Source of the DNA: Micromonospora cabrerizensis
GTDB taxonomy: Bacteria > Actinomycetota > Actinomycetes > Mycobacteriales > Micromonosporaceae
Direction of reading: 5' to 3'
Length of the DNA stretch: 64,000 nt
Assembly (NCBI RefSeq): GCF_022230955.1
Contig: NZ_JAKKFI010000051.1
Location: 62,001 to 126,000, forward strand
Positions 1 through 9,400 of this stretch are shown here, in pieces. Positions within the stretch are counted from its first letter, which is position 1. Every line of letters starts with the position of its first letter. Under the pieces are notes generated by a model. The model was given only the letters and a program-made list of their open reading frames with translations, made no database searches and was not told where the DNA came from. Both the position numbers and the translations under genes were made by a program.

Positions 1-483
1 GGCGAGATCGCCGAGGCCACGATGGTTCCGCTGTCGCACCTCCTGTGGACCGCCTGCTGGATGGGCATCGCCACCGATGCCTTCCGCCGGGCCCAGTCCG
101 TGGTGCGCCAACGAACGCGGTCCGACGGGAACCACGTGGAGCCGAGGCTGGCCGCCGCCGGTGCCGCGCTCGCGCAGACCCGGGCCCTGCTGACCGAGGC
201 GGCCCGCCGTTACCAGCCCATCTGGACGGACCCCGCCGCGCTGGGGGCACACGGCGGTCCCACGCTCACGTTGTTGCTCAACGACCTGAAGGTGCTGGGT
301 TCCACGTCGACGGTCGATGTCGCCAGGTCCGCGCTGGAGATCTGCGGCATGGCGGGTTACTCCGAGGACGGGCCGGTCTCGGTGGCGCGGCATCTGCGCG
401 ATCTCTACTCGGCCCGTCTCATGATCGGTAATGAACGGCTGCTCAGCACCAACGCGCGACTGAGCCTCATGAAGAAGGTGTGA
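1..483 (+). CDS. Acyl-CoA dehydrogenase-fold flavoprotein, C-terminal part
   Basis: The gene enters from the left edge and only about 160 C-terminal residues are visible, so the active-site base and FAD-binding parts are missing. The visible part is the all-helical C-terminal domain of the acyl-CoA dehydrogenase superfamily, with the typical 'GMAGYSEDGPVSVARHLRDLYSA' region just before the end. In this cluster it precedes an amino acid:carrier-protein ligase, so its substrate may be a carrier-protein-bound amino acid rather than an acyl-CoA. Because a flavin reductase lies at the far end of the cluster, it could instead be a two-component flavin monooxygenase of the same fold. The stop codon lies 25 bp before the next assigned start, which suggests translational coupling. 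Confidence 0.75.
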   Translation, partial: GEIAEATMVPLSHLLWTACWMGIATDAFRRAQSVVRQRTRSDGNHVEPRLAAAGAALAQTRALLTEAARRYQPIWTDPAALGAHGGPTLTLLLNDLKVLGSTSTVDVARSALEICGMAGYSEDGPVSVARHLRDLYSARLMIGNERLLSTNARLSLMKKV

Positions 484-508
484 CATAGACACCCTGGACA
501 ACACCGAC

Positions 509-1390
509 GTGCTCGCCGCGTCGCTCATTCCCACCGAGGTTCCCGGCGTCGGCGTGCTGAACTCCGCGTTCGAGGCGGTTGTCGACGGGTTGCGCTCGTC
601 CATTCTCGGCTTCGCCGAGCCGGAGGACACGCAGGCGTTCCATGTACCACCCGTCATCTCGCGGGCGCTTCTGGAACGCCTCGGCTACGTGGACGCGTTC
701 CCGAACCTGCTCGGGACGTTGCACACCTTCGTCGGAGACAACCGGCGGTGGCGTGCGGTCCAGGCCGCCCGGCTGGCGGACGGCGCTCCCTGGCACAGCG
801 AACAGACGATCAGCGACGTCGTGGCGTTGCCGGCGACCTGCTATCACCTGTATCCGCTGGTGGCGCACCAGACGCTGGCGCAGCCGGTGACGATGACCGC
901 CGAGGCGTCGTGCTACCGGCACGAGGGCAGCAGCGAGCTGGGCAGGTTGCGCAGCTTCCGGATGCGCGAGGTCGTGCGGATCGGCGGCCCCGACGACGTG
1001 CCCGCATGGCGGGACGAGTGGCTGACGCGGGCCCGCACCTGGTTCGACGGGCTCGGCCTGAAGACGTCCGTGGAGGTCGCGACGGACCCGTTCTTCGGCG
1101 ACGCCGCCCGGATGATGGCGCCACCCCAGCGGCAGGAAGAGCTCAAGTGGGAGCTGCGGGCAGATCTCGGCACCGGCCAGGCGCAGGCGATAGCGAGCGC
1201 GAACTACCACAAGGATCACTTCGGTGGGCTGTTCGACATTCGGACGGGCGGGGACGTCGCGCACACCGCGTGCGCGGCGTTCGGACTGGAGCGGATCGTG
1301 CTGGCCCTGATCGCGGCGCACGGAGAATCACCGGAGCGATGGCCAGCGTCCGTGCGCGGCGCCCTGGGGTTGGGCGGGACCGGCAGGTGA
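509..1390 (+). CDS. Amino acid:[carrier protein] ligase, class II aaRS-like
   Basis: This 293-residue protein resembles the catalytic core of atypical seryl-tRNA synthetases, with no tRNA-binding domain. Such homologues activate an amino acid with ATP and load it on the phosphopantetheine arm of a carrier protein. Class II motif 2 is visible around residues 135-158 (CYRHEG...RSFRMREVVRIG) and motif 3 around 253-267 (TACAAFGLERIVLAL). Cys111 and Cys255 sit where the family's zinc-binding cysteines are expected; the matching Glu lies near the motif 2 loop. The partner carrier protein is probably encoded upstream of the window. The start is uncertain. GTG 509 has no Shine-Dalgarno, while AGAAGGTG at 473-480 stands 4 nt before an in-frame ATA at 485, which would add eight residues. 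The amino acid specificity cannot be read by eye. Confidence 0.83.
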   Translation: MLAASLIPTEVPGVGVLNSAFEAVVDGLRSSILGFAEPEDTQAFHVPPVISRALLERLGYVDAFPNLLGTLHTFVGDNRRWRAVQAARLADGAPWHSEQTISDVVALPATCYHLYPLVAHQTLAQPVTMTAEASCYRHEGSSELGRLRSFRMREVVRIGGPDDVPAWRDEWLTRARTWFDGLGLKTSVEVATDPFFGDAARMMAPPQRQEELKWELRADLGTGQAQAIASANYHKDHFGGLFDIRTGGDVAHTACAAFGLERIVLALIAAHGESPERWPASVRGALGLGGTGR

Positions 1391-1469
1391 CGCGCTCTCC
1401 GCACCACGTGCCCGCATGTCCACTCGCCGCTCGGGTCACGCCGCCCAGCCAGGAACAGGGGGTCAGATC

Positions 1470-2801
1470 ATGACCGACGAACGTACGTCGAGCCCGCTGA
1501 CCTTCGGGCAGCTGTCGGTATGGCGGGTCATGGAGACGTATCCGCTGGAGCGTTTCTCGGAGACGTACCTGCGCGAACATGTTCCGGTCCCGCCCGGCAC
1601 CACCGTCGACGAGGCGGTCCGGGCGGTCAGCACCCTGTGCCGCAGACACGAGTCGCTGCGAACGCTGTTCGTGGACTCTCCGCTGGGGCCTCGCCAACAC
1701 GTCGTGCCGGCCCAGGAGACGGTGACCGTCGAGGTGGTCGAGCACGACGACGCCGCCGTGGTCGCGGGGCAGTTGGCCAGGGACCGGATCGTCCGGGACA
1801 AGGAGTTCGGCCGCCGGTTCGCCGTGGTCACCCGTGACGGGCTTCCGCACGCGGTCGTCATCGTCGTGGACCACATCGTCTCCGACGGTTACGGCGTGAT
1901 CCGCCTGATGGCGGAGCTGTCGGCGCTGCTGGGCTCGCCGAACGAGGCGGGTCGGCAGTGGCTGGCCGAGACGGCGCCCGCACCGAGGGACCTCGCCGCG
2001 GAGCAGTGGTCCGAGGCCAATCGATCGCGCCGCAACGCGGTGGTGCGTCACTGGCAGAAGCTCCTGGACACGCTGCCGGAAAAGCACTTCCCGGTCCCGC
2101 TGTCCGACGGAGACATCCCGGGTCGGATCGAGGCCGTCCTGTATTCGACGCGGGCACGCGCGGCGCTGGAACTCCTTGCCGCCCGCACCAACGCCTCGCC
2201 GCACACCCTTCTGCTGTCGCTGACCGCGGTGGCCTGCGGCGTGGTCACCGGCGCCACCCGGCCGGTGCTGACCCTGCAGTCCGGCAACCGCTTCGACCCG
2301 CGGTGGAACGCCATCGTCAGTTCCATGAACCAGTACGTGCCGCTGCCGGTCGATCTCGGGACGCCTGCGGCCACGTACACCGAGTTCCTGTCCCGTCTGG
2401 GAGCGTCGGGTCTCAAGGCCTACCGGATGGGCATGTACGACTTCGACGCCATCACCGACCTGGTGCGCCAGGACCGGAAGATCGAGCTCGGCTTCGACCA
2501 CTTCTTCAACTTCCTGCCGACCGACGTCGTGGCCCGGCCCTCCGCCCGCCTGGACGGCCATCCGCCGCCCCACGTGGAGGAGACCACGCCACGCCGCCAG
2601 ATCGGACCCCGCTTCGACCTCAAGGTCCGCTTCGGCCCCGAGATGCCCATCGTGATCCGCGCCGATCCTCGGTTGTTGCCGGCCTCGGAGCTGCGGTCGC
2701 TGGCCGGGTGGTTCGACGACCAGCTGTGCCGGCTGGCCGACGGATCGGACACCACCGTGCGGCAGGTGGCCGATCGCTGCGCACTCGCCATCCAGAGATG
2801 A
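1470..2801 (+). CDS. Free-standing NRPS condensation domain protein
   Basis: The 443-residue protein is a single condensation domain. It opens with the usual 'LTFGQLSVWR' C1 motif. Its C3 motif is DHIVSDG, so the first His of the canonical HHxxxDG is Asp while the second, catalytic His is kept. The later 'NRFDPRWNAIVSSMNQYVPLPVDL' corresponds to the latch/C5 region. It may join an aminoacyl group, for example from the carrier protein loaded by the preceding ligase, to the serine module encoded further down. ATG 1470 was chosen over an earlier in-frame ATG at 1416 because it has a G-rich Shine-Dalgarno (AGGGGGTC) and starts right before the conserved region. Its stop overlaps the next start (ATGA). 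Confidence 0.85.
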   Translation: MTDERTSSPLTFGQLSVWRVMETYPLERFSETYLREHVPVPPGTTVDEAVRAVSTLCRRHESLRTLFVDSPLGPRQHVVPAQETVTVEVVEHDDAAVVAGQLARDRIVRDKEFGRRFAVVTRDGLPHAVVIVVDHIVSDGYGVIRLMAELSALLGSPNEAGRQWLAETAPAPRDLAAEQWSEANRSRRNAVVRHWQKLLDTLPEKHFPVPLSDGDIPGRIEAVLYSTRARAALELLAARTNASPHTLLLSLTAVACGVVTGATRPVLTLQSGNRFDPRWNAIVSSMNQYVPLPVDLGTPAATYTEFLSRLGASGLKAYRMGMYDFDAITDLVRQDRKIELGFDHFFNFLPTDVVARPSARLDGHPPPHVEETTPRRQIGPRFDLKVRFGPEMPIVIRADPRLLPASELRSLAGWFDDQLCRLADGSDTTVRQVADRCALAIQR

Positions 2802-4669
2802 AGAGTTCAATGACCCATTGGGGAACGGTGGGGCGGCAACGCCTCCAGCTGCTCATGCTGCTCACCCGAGCGGGACGCGCGACACTGGGCGGACTGCTGC
2901 TGGCGCACCTGACATCCGCCCTGGCGCCGGCGGCCACGGCCGTGGCCACGGGTCTGCTGCTCACCCGCGCCCTCGACTCGGGGTCGGTCGGTGAGATGGT
3001 GCCCCATCTGACCCTCGTCGCGGTCGTGGTGTTGTTGGGCCAGTGCACGGAGTTGCTGCGTGAGCCGCTCGACGTGCTCGCGGCCCGCCGGATCGACGGC
3101 CGGCTGCGCTCCGACGTGCGCCGCAGGGTGGCCGAACCGCGGGGGATCTCGCACCTCGACAACGGTGACTACAGCACGGACGTGGCCCGCGTGTCGGAAC
3201 TCGGCGGCTGGCGAACCCGTACCCCCGGAACCGGCGCCGTCGGTCAGCTCGTCCTGCTGGGGCGGCTGACCGGGGCGGTGGGCTGCGCCGCGGTGCTGGC
3301 GTGGTACCAGCCGTGGTTGGGGGCCGCGTTGCTGACCGCGACTCTGCTCATGCGAGCCGTGATCCGGCGGCAGTGGGTGCGGCTGGGAGCCATCTGGGAC
3401 TCACGGATGGGCGACCGGCACCGGATGGAGTACTGGTCGGACACACTCACCGGGTCCGCCGCCGCCAAGGAGGTACGCCTGTTCGGCCTCGCCACCTGGC
3501 TCAACGCGCGGCACCGGGCACAGTCCGAGGACTGGTTGGGCGAGATCTGGCGGGAGCGGCGCGGCATCCTGCGCCGGCAATGGGTCACGTTCGGCCTCGC
3601 CGGAGCGGCCGGCTTCGCTGCGCTCTACGTGCCGGGCACAGCGCTCGACAACGGTGAGCTGACGTCCGGGGCGCTGGTGACGATGGTCCTCGCCGCCTGG
3701 GGCGTCTTCGCCGCCGGGGCGATGGGACACGAGGCCTTCGACATCGAGTACGCCACCGGCGCCATGCAGTCGTTCGAGCGGCTGCGCTCGCATCGGCTCG
3801 CCTCAGCGGATCCGCGGAGCGCGGGACGGCCGGCACCCGAATCAGCGCCGCGCCTCCGGTTCGAGGGCATCGGTTTCTCGTACCCGGGCGAGGCGAAGAA
3901 GGTCCTGGACGGCCTGGACCTGGAAATCCAGCCCGGCGAGGTGCTGGCCGTGGTTGGCCGCAACGGAGCCGGAAAGACCACCATGCTGAAAATCCTCGCC
4001 GGTCTGCAGAGCCCGACCGAGGGACGGGTGAGCGTCGACGGCGTCGATCTGGCCCAGCTGGACATCACGTCCTGGCGGCGTCGCGTCTCCGCGGTCTTCC
4101 AGGACTTCGTGCACTACCCACTGACCGTGCGGGAGAACATCGCGCTGGGCGCGCCGGACGTCGAGGCGACCGACGAGAGCATCATGGCCGCGGCTGAGGC
4201 GGCGGGCGCCCGGGACGTCGTCGAGCGGCTCCCCAACGGGCTGGACACCCTGCTCACTCGCGAACACCGGGGCGGGGTCGACCTCTCCGGCGGACAGTGG
4301 CAGAAGATCGCCATCGCCCGCGCGATGTTCGCCGTCGCGCACGGCCGCAAGCTGCTCATCCTCGACGAGCCCACCGCGCACCTCGACGTCAAGGCGGAGA
4401 CGACCTTCTACGACCAGGTGATCGCGGCGGTCTCGGGCGTGAGCATCGTGGTGATCTCCCATCGGCTCTCCACCGTGCGCAACGCCGACCGGATCGTGTT
4501 GCTGACCGGCGGCCGGGTCACCGAGGCCGGGGACCACAGCGAGCTGATGGAACTCGGTGGCCACTACGCGCGGCTGTACCGGCTCCAAGCCGACCGTTTC
4601 GGCGACGGACCGCCGGGCGGCACACCCGAGAGAACGGTGACGGCGCATCCGGGAGGAGCGAAGGCATGA
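2798..4669 (+). CDS. ABC transporter half-exporter, TMD-NBD (first of pair)
   Basis: This is a 623-residue type IV half-exporter. The first ~330 residues are hydrophobic and form the six-helix membrane domain. The C-terminal ATPase has Walker A GRNGAGKT near residue 386, the signature LSGGQWQK, Walker B LLILDEPTAHLD and the H-loop SHRLST. It most likely forms a heterodimer with the next gene and exports the peptide product from the cytoplasm, serving as a self-resistance pump. The start ATG overlaps the previous stop (ATGA), and its own stop overlaps the next start, so the genes are translationally coupled. A second in-frame ATG at 2810 is also possible. Confidence 0.92.
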   Translation: MKSSMTHWGTVGRQRLQLLMLLTRAGRATLGGLLLAHLTSALAPAATAVATGLLLTRALDSGSVGEMVPHLTLVAVVVLLGQCTELLREPLDVLAARRIDGRLRSDVRRRVAEPRGISHLDNGDYSTDVARVSELGGWRTRTPGTGAVGQLVLLGRLTGAVGCAAVLAWYQPWLGAALLTATLLMRAVIRRQWVRLGAIWDSRMGDRHRMEYWSDTLTGSAAAKEVRLFGLATWLNARHRAQSEDWLGEIWRERRGILRRQWVTFGLAGAAGFAALYVPGTALDNGELTSGALVTMVLAAWGVFAAGAMGHEAFDIEYATGAMQSFERLRSHRLASADPRSAGRPAPESAPRLRFEGIGFSYPGEAKKVLDGLDLEIQPGEVLAVVGRNGAGKTTMLKILAGLQSPTEGRVSVDGVDLAQLDITSWRRRVSAVFQDFVHYPLTVRENIALGAPDVEATDESIMAAAEAAGARDVVERLPNGLDTLLTREHRGGVDLSGGQWQKIAIARAMFAVAHGRKLLILDEPTAHLDVKAETTFYDQVIAAVSGVSIVVISHRLSTVRNADRIVLLTGGRVTEAGDHSELMELGGHYARLYRLQADRFGDGPPGGTPERTVTAHPGGAKA

Positions 4670-6447
4670 AAGCCGAGTCCAACGTGGTTCTCGCCATGCT
4701 CCGTATCGCGTACCGCGCCGACCGGAAGGCCACCGGCACCGTGCTGGTGCTGGCGTTCTTCAACGCTCTGGCCGTGGCCGCCACCGGTCTCAGCGTGCGT
4801 AACCTGTCCAACTCCGCCGGGCTCGGTGGCGGGCGCGGCATCCTGCTGGCCGCACTGGTCGGTGCCCTCGCCTACGCCATGATCGCCTCGGCCCAGCGGG
4901 TGCAGGGTGGCCTGCAACTCGACCTGACCGAGCGGGTCGACCTCGTGCTACGCCAGCGGCTGCACGTGATGACCGGGGGCGCCCCGACCGTGGAGCACCT
5001 GGAACGCACCGAGTTCCTCGACCGGCTGAGCCAGATCCGGTCGAGTACCGAAACCCTCGCCGGTGCCTGCTGGGGTGCGGTCAGCGCGGCCTCCTCGATG
5101 CTGAGCCTCGGGCTGAGCGCGTGGCTGCTGGCCGGCGTGCACCCGGCGCTGTGTGCCCTGGTGCTGCTGGCCGCGCCGCCGTTGTACTTCTCCCGTCGGG
5201 CGTCGTCGTTGCTTGCCCGCGCCCGCGACCAGAGCGCCGAGGCCGAACGCCGCGAGCTGAGCCTGCACCGTCTGGGCACCTCGTCGGAGGCCGCGAAGGA
5301 GCTGCGGATCAGCGGTAGCGACCAGAACGTGGACAGACGGGCCTCGGACTACTGGGACAGCGTGACCCGGCGGCTCGTGCGTGCGCTGCGCATCGCCTCG
5401 CTCTGGCAGGTCGCCGGCTGGACCGGCTTCGCCGTGGGCTATCTGGCGGCGCTGGCCTTCGTCACGCACGAGGTGAGCCAGGGCCGGGGCACCGCGGGTG
5501 ACCTGCTGATGGTGGCCAGCCTGTCCGGTTACCTGCGCACGCAGCTCGCCACGACGGTCAATGGTCTCTCCCAGCTGGCCGAGGGGCGCGAGACCATGCG
5601 CCACCTCTACTGGCTCCAGGCGCACACCGAGCAGCACGCGCACAGCGGCACCCGACCGGCTCCGGCGCGGCTCACCGATGGCATACGCCTGCGCGGGGTG
5701 ACCTTCACCTATCCCGGCACCGACCAGCCCGTGCTGCGCGACGTGGACCTGCACCTTCCGGCCGGCTCCACCGTGGCGGTCGTCGGCATCAACGGCGCGG
5801 GAAAGACCACCCTGGTCAAGCTGCTCACCGGGATGTACGAACCGGATCAGGGCGACGTTCTCATCGACGGTGTCCCGCTGCGGGAGCTGCGTCTGGACGA
5901 GTGGCGCGCGCGGATGACCGCTGCCTTCCAGGACTTCTTCAAGCTCGAAGGCAGAGCACGGCACACCGTGGGCATCGGCGACGTGTCGCGGGTCGACGAC
6001 GAGGACGCGGTCGGGGCGGCGGTGACGGCGGCACAGGCACAGGACGTGTCGCGGCGGCTGCCAGAGGGGCTCGACACCATGCTCGGCCGGACCTTCGGCG
6101 GCGCCGAGCTCTCGCACGGCCAGTGGCAGAAGTTGGCGCTCAGCCGGGCGTTGATGCGTCGCAAGCCGTTGCTGGCGATGCTGGACGAACCGACCGCCGC
6201 ACTCGACCCGCAGGTGGAGCACGACCTCTATGAGCGCTTCACCGGCCCGGGCGGGCCGGCCGACACGGCCGCCGGCGGCATCACCCTGCTCGTCTCGCAC
6301 CGGTTCTCCACCGTCCGGGCGGCGGACCTCATCGTCGTGCTGGATCACGGCCGGGTCGCCGAGCTGGGCACACACGACGAACTCACCCGAATACGGGGCA
6401 GATACGCCGAGCTGTACGCGGCGCAGAGCCGGGCGTACGCGCTGTGA
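4666..6447 (+). CDS. ABC transporter half-exporter, TMD-NBD (second of pair)
   Basis: This 593-residue half-exporter has the same plan as its upstream partner: an N-terminal six-helix membrane domain and a C-terminal ATPase with Walker A GINGAGKT near residue 372, Walker B LLAMLDEPTAALD and H-loop SHRFST. The signature is LSHGQ instead of LSGGQ, a variant common in actinobacterial exporter pairs. The ATG is preceded by a strong GGGAGGAG at 4651-4658 and overlaps the preceding stop (ATGA). The gene ends in a GTGA overlap with the NRPS gene, which ties transport to peptide synthesis in one operon. Confidence 0.92.
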   Translation: MKAESNVVLAMLRIAYRADRKATGTVLVLAFFNALAVAATGLSVRNLSNSAGLGGGRGILLAALVGALAYAMIASAQRVQGGLQLDLTERVDLVLRQRLHVMTGGAPTVEHLERTEFLDRLSQIRSSTETLAGACWGAVSAASSMLSLGLSAWLLAGVHPALCALVLLAAPPLYFSRRASSLLARARDQSAEAERRELSLHRLGTSSEAAKELRISGSDQNVDRRASDYWDSVTRRLVRALRIASLWQVAGWTGFAVGYLAALAFVTHEVSQGRGTAGDLLMVASLSGYLRTQLATTVNGLSQLAEGRETMRHLYWLQAHTEQHAHSGTRPAPARLTDGIRLRGVTFTYPGTDQPVLRDVDLHLPAGSTVAVVGINGAGKTTLVKLLTGMYEPDQGDVLIDGVPLRELRLDEWRARMTAAFQDFFKLEGRARHTVGIGDVSRVDDEDAVGAAVTAAQAQDVSRRLPEGLDTMLGRTFGGAELSHGQWQKLALSRALMRRKPLLAMLDEPTAALDPQVEHDLYERFTGPGGPADTAAGGITLLVSHRFSTVRAADLIVVLDHGRVAELGTHDELTRIRGRYAELYAAQSRAYAL

Positions 6448-9400
6448 TCCCGCTGTCGCACGCCCAGCAGCGTCTGTGGTTCCTCGACCGGCTGCACGGA
6501 CCCGACCCGGCCTACCATCTGCCGGTCGTCCTGCGGCTGCGCGGACCGCTGGACCGTACCGCCCTGCGCCTCTCCCTCGGTGACGTCGTCGCCCGGCACG
6601 AGTCGCTGCGCACGGTCTTTCCCGACACCGACGGGGTGCCCTGCCAACACGTCCTGGACACCGCTGCCGACGGCCCGGAGTTGAGGGTGGCCACGGTCGA
6701 TCCGGCCGAGGTCGACGCCCGGATCCACGCCGCCGCGTCCGCGCCGTTCGTGCTCGCGCAGGCGCCGCCACTGCGCGCCGACCTCTTCGTGTGCTCGGCG
6801 GACGAGTCCGTGCTGCTGCTGACCCTGCACCACATCATCGCGGACGGCTGGTCGATCGAGGTCCTGCTACGCGACCTCGCGACGGCGTACCGGTCCCGTG
6901 GCGGTGGGCTCGGCCCGCCCGGCTGGGCGGAGCTGCCGGTGCAGTATGCCGACTTCACCCTGTGGCAGAGGGAGCTGCTGGGCGACCGCGAGGACCCGGA
7001 GAGCGTGGCCGCGCGCCAGCTGGCCTACTGGCGTACGGCTCTCGACGGGGTCTCCGCCGCCCTGCCACTTCCCACCGACCATCCCCGCCTGACGTTCTCG
7101 GCCCACCGTGGCGCGGGCGTCGCGATCGACTGGGACGCCGGTCTGCACCGGAAGCTGATGGATCTCGCCCGGCGGCAGAACTGCACGGTCTACATGGTGG
7201 TGCAGGCCGCGCTGTGCGGACTGCTGTGCCGCATGGGAGCGGGCGACGACATCCCGCTCGGCGCGGTGACGGCCGGGCGTACCGACGAGGCGCTCGACGA
7301 GCTGGTGGGCTTCTTCGTCAACACGCTCGTGCTGCGCGCCGACCTGTCCGGTGATCCGTCGTTCGTCGAGCTGTTGCAGCGGATCCGGGGTGTCGACCTG
7401 CAGGCGTACGCGCATCAGGACCTTCCCTTCGACCTACTGGTGGAGGCGCTCAACCCGCCGCGTGCCGTGGACCGGCACCCGTTCTTCCAGGTCATGCTCG
7501 CCTTCGACACGAGGATGGATGAGGATCTGGACTTCGGCTCGGTCACGGCCGAGCGGCCGACGGTGGACCTCCCGGGAGCGAAGGCCGATCTCAATCTGCA
7601 ACTGACCGAGATCGTCGACGCGGGCGGCTCGCCGCGGGGGGTCTCGGGAGTTCTCGAGTACGCCACCGACCTCTTCCGCGCGGATACCGCAGAGCTGCTG
7701 GCCGGCCGGCTGTCCCGCTTTCTCGGCGCGGTCGTCGACACGCCGGATCTGCCGATCAGCGCGGTCTCCCTCCTCACGGCGGGAGAGCGGAAGCAGGTTC
7801 TGGAGGATTGGAACGGCACCTCCCGACGACTGCCCGCGACCACCTTGCCGGAGGCCTTCCGGGCGCAGGCCGCACGAACTCCGGACGGCATCGCCCTGGT
7901 CTCCGCGACCGGCACGCTGACCTACGCGGAGCTGGACCTTCGGACCGACGACCTGGCCAGGAAGCTGCGGGGTCTCGGAGCGGGCCCGGGAACGATCGTC
8001 GCGGTGGGGCTTCCGCGCTCCGCTGCGCTGGTCGTCTCACTGCTCGCGGTGGTGAAGGCGGGAAGCGCCTACCTGCCGCTCGACCCCGACCATCCGGACG
8101 AGCGGATCCGGATGATGCTTCACGACGCCCGGCCGGTATGTGTCCTGAGCGACCCGGAGCTGTGCACGCGGCTGGCCGACGGCGAGTTTCGCCTGGTCAC
8201 CCCCGACGGTCTGCTGGCGGACGCGACAGAGGTCGCCGGTGGTCTCCTGGAGGACGGGCCGGCGCTCCGGCCGCAGCACGCCGCGTACGTCATCTACACG
8301 TCCGGATCCACCGGGCGCCCCAAAGGCGTCGTTGTCTCCCACGCCGCGATCGACAACCGGCTCCGCTGGATGCAGTCGGCCTATCCCCTCACCGCCGCCG
8401 ACCGCGTCCTGCAGAAGACGTCCAGCGGGTTCGACGTCTCGGTCTGGGAGTTCTTCTGGCCGCTGCGGGTGGGTGCGGCACTGGTCGTCGCCGGCCCGGA
8501 CGAGCATCGGGACCCGGCCGCGCTGGTCCGCACCATCGTGGCGAAGCACGTCACCACCGTGCACTTCGTCCCGTCGATGCTGAGCTTGTTCTGCACCGAG
8601 CCCACCGCGGCTCGCTGCGACGGCCTGCGCCGCGTCTTCTGTAGCGGCGAAGCGCTCCCGCGCGAGGCGGTTGCCGCCTTCCACCACGTCCTGCCCGGTG
8701 TCGCCCTGACGAACCTCTACGGACCGACCGAGGCCGCTGTCGACGTCACCTACCACGACTGCGATCCCGGTGACTCCGGCCCGGTGCCGATCGGTCGTCC
8801 GGTCTGGAACACGCAGGTGCGGGTGCTGGACGACCGGCTGGACCCGTGCCCGGTCGGGCTGGTGGGGGAGTTGTATCTCAGCGGCGTCCAGCTCGCCGAC
8901 GGATACCTGGCGCGCCCGGCGCTGACCTCGACCCGTTTCGTAGCCGATCCCTACGGCCCGCCGGGCAGCCGGATGTACCGGACCGGTGACCGTGTCCGAT
9001 GGACACCCGCAGGTGAGCTCGTCTTCCTCGGCAGAGCCGACGACCAGGTCAAGCTTCGCGGCCAGCGGATCGAACCGGGTGAGGTGGAGGCCGTGCTGGT
9101 GACCGACAGGACGGTGGGCAGTGCCTGTGTCGTGATCCGCGAGGACACGCCGGGAGACCAGCGTCTGGTCGCCTACGTCACGCCAACGAGGCCGCAGGAT
9201 GCCGGGGCGGTCGATCCTCAGGCCCTCCTCGCCGGCCTCGGCGACGTGCTTCCCGGCCATCTGGTCCCGGCCGCCGTCGTCGTCCTCGACGAGTTGCCGC
9301 TCAGCCGGAACGGGAAGCTCGACCGCCGGGCCCTACCGCCGCCTCCGGTCGGTGTGCGGCGCAGCCGGGAGCCCCGGACAGCGGTGGAAGGGCTTCTCGT

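Noticed and set aside
4948..6771. Long open frame on the - strand across the ABC and NRPS genes
   Set aside because: It is the typical antisense shadow of a GC-rich coding strand; it has low-complexity Arg/Ala/Gly sequence, no Shine-Dalgarno, and lies opposite clear conserved genes.
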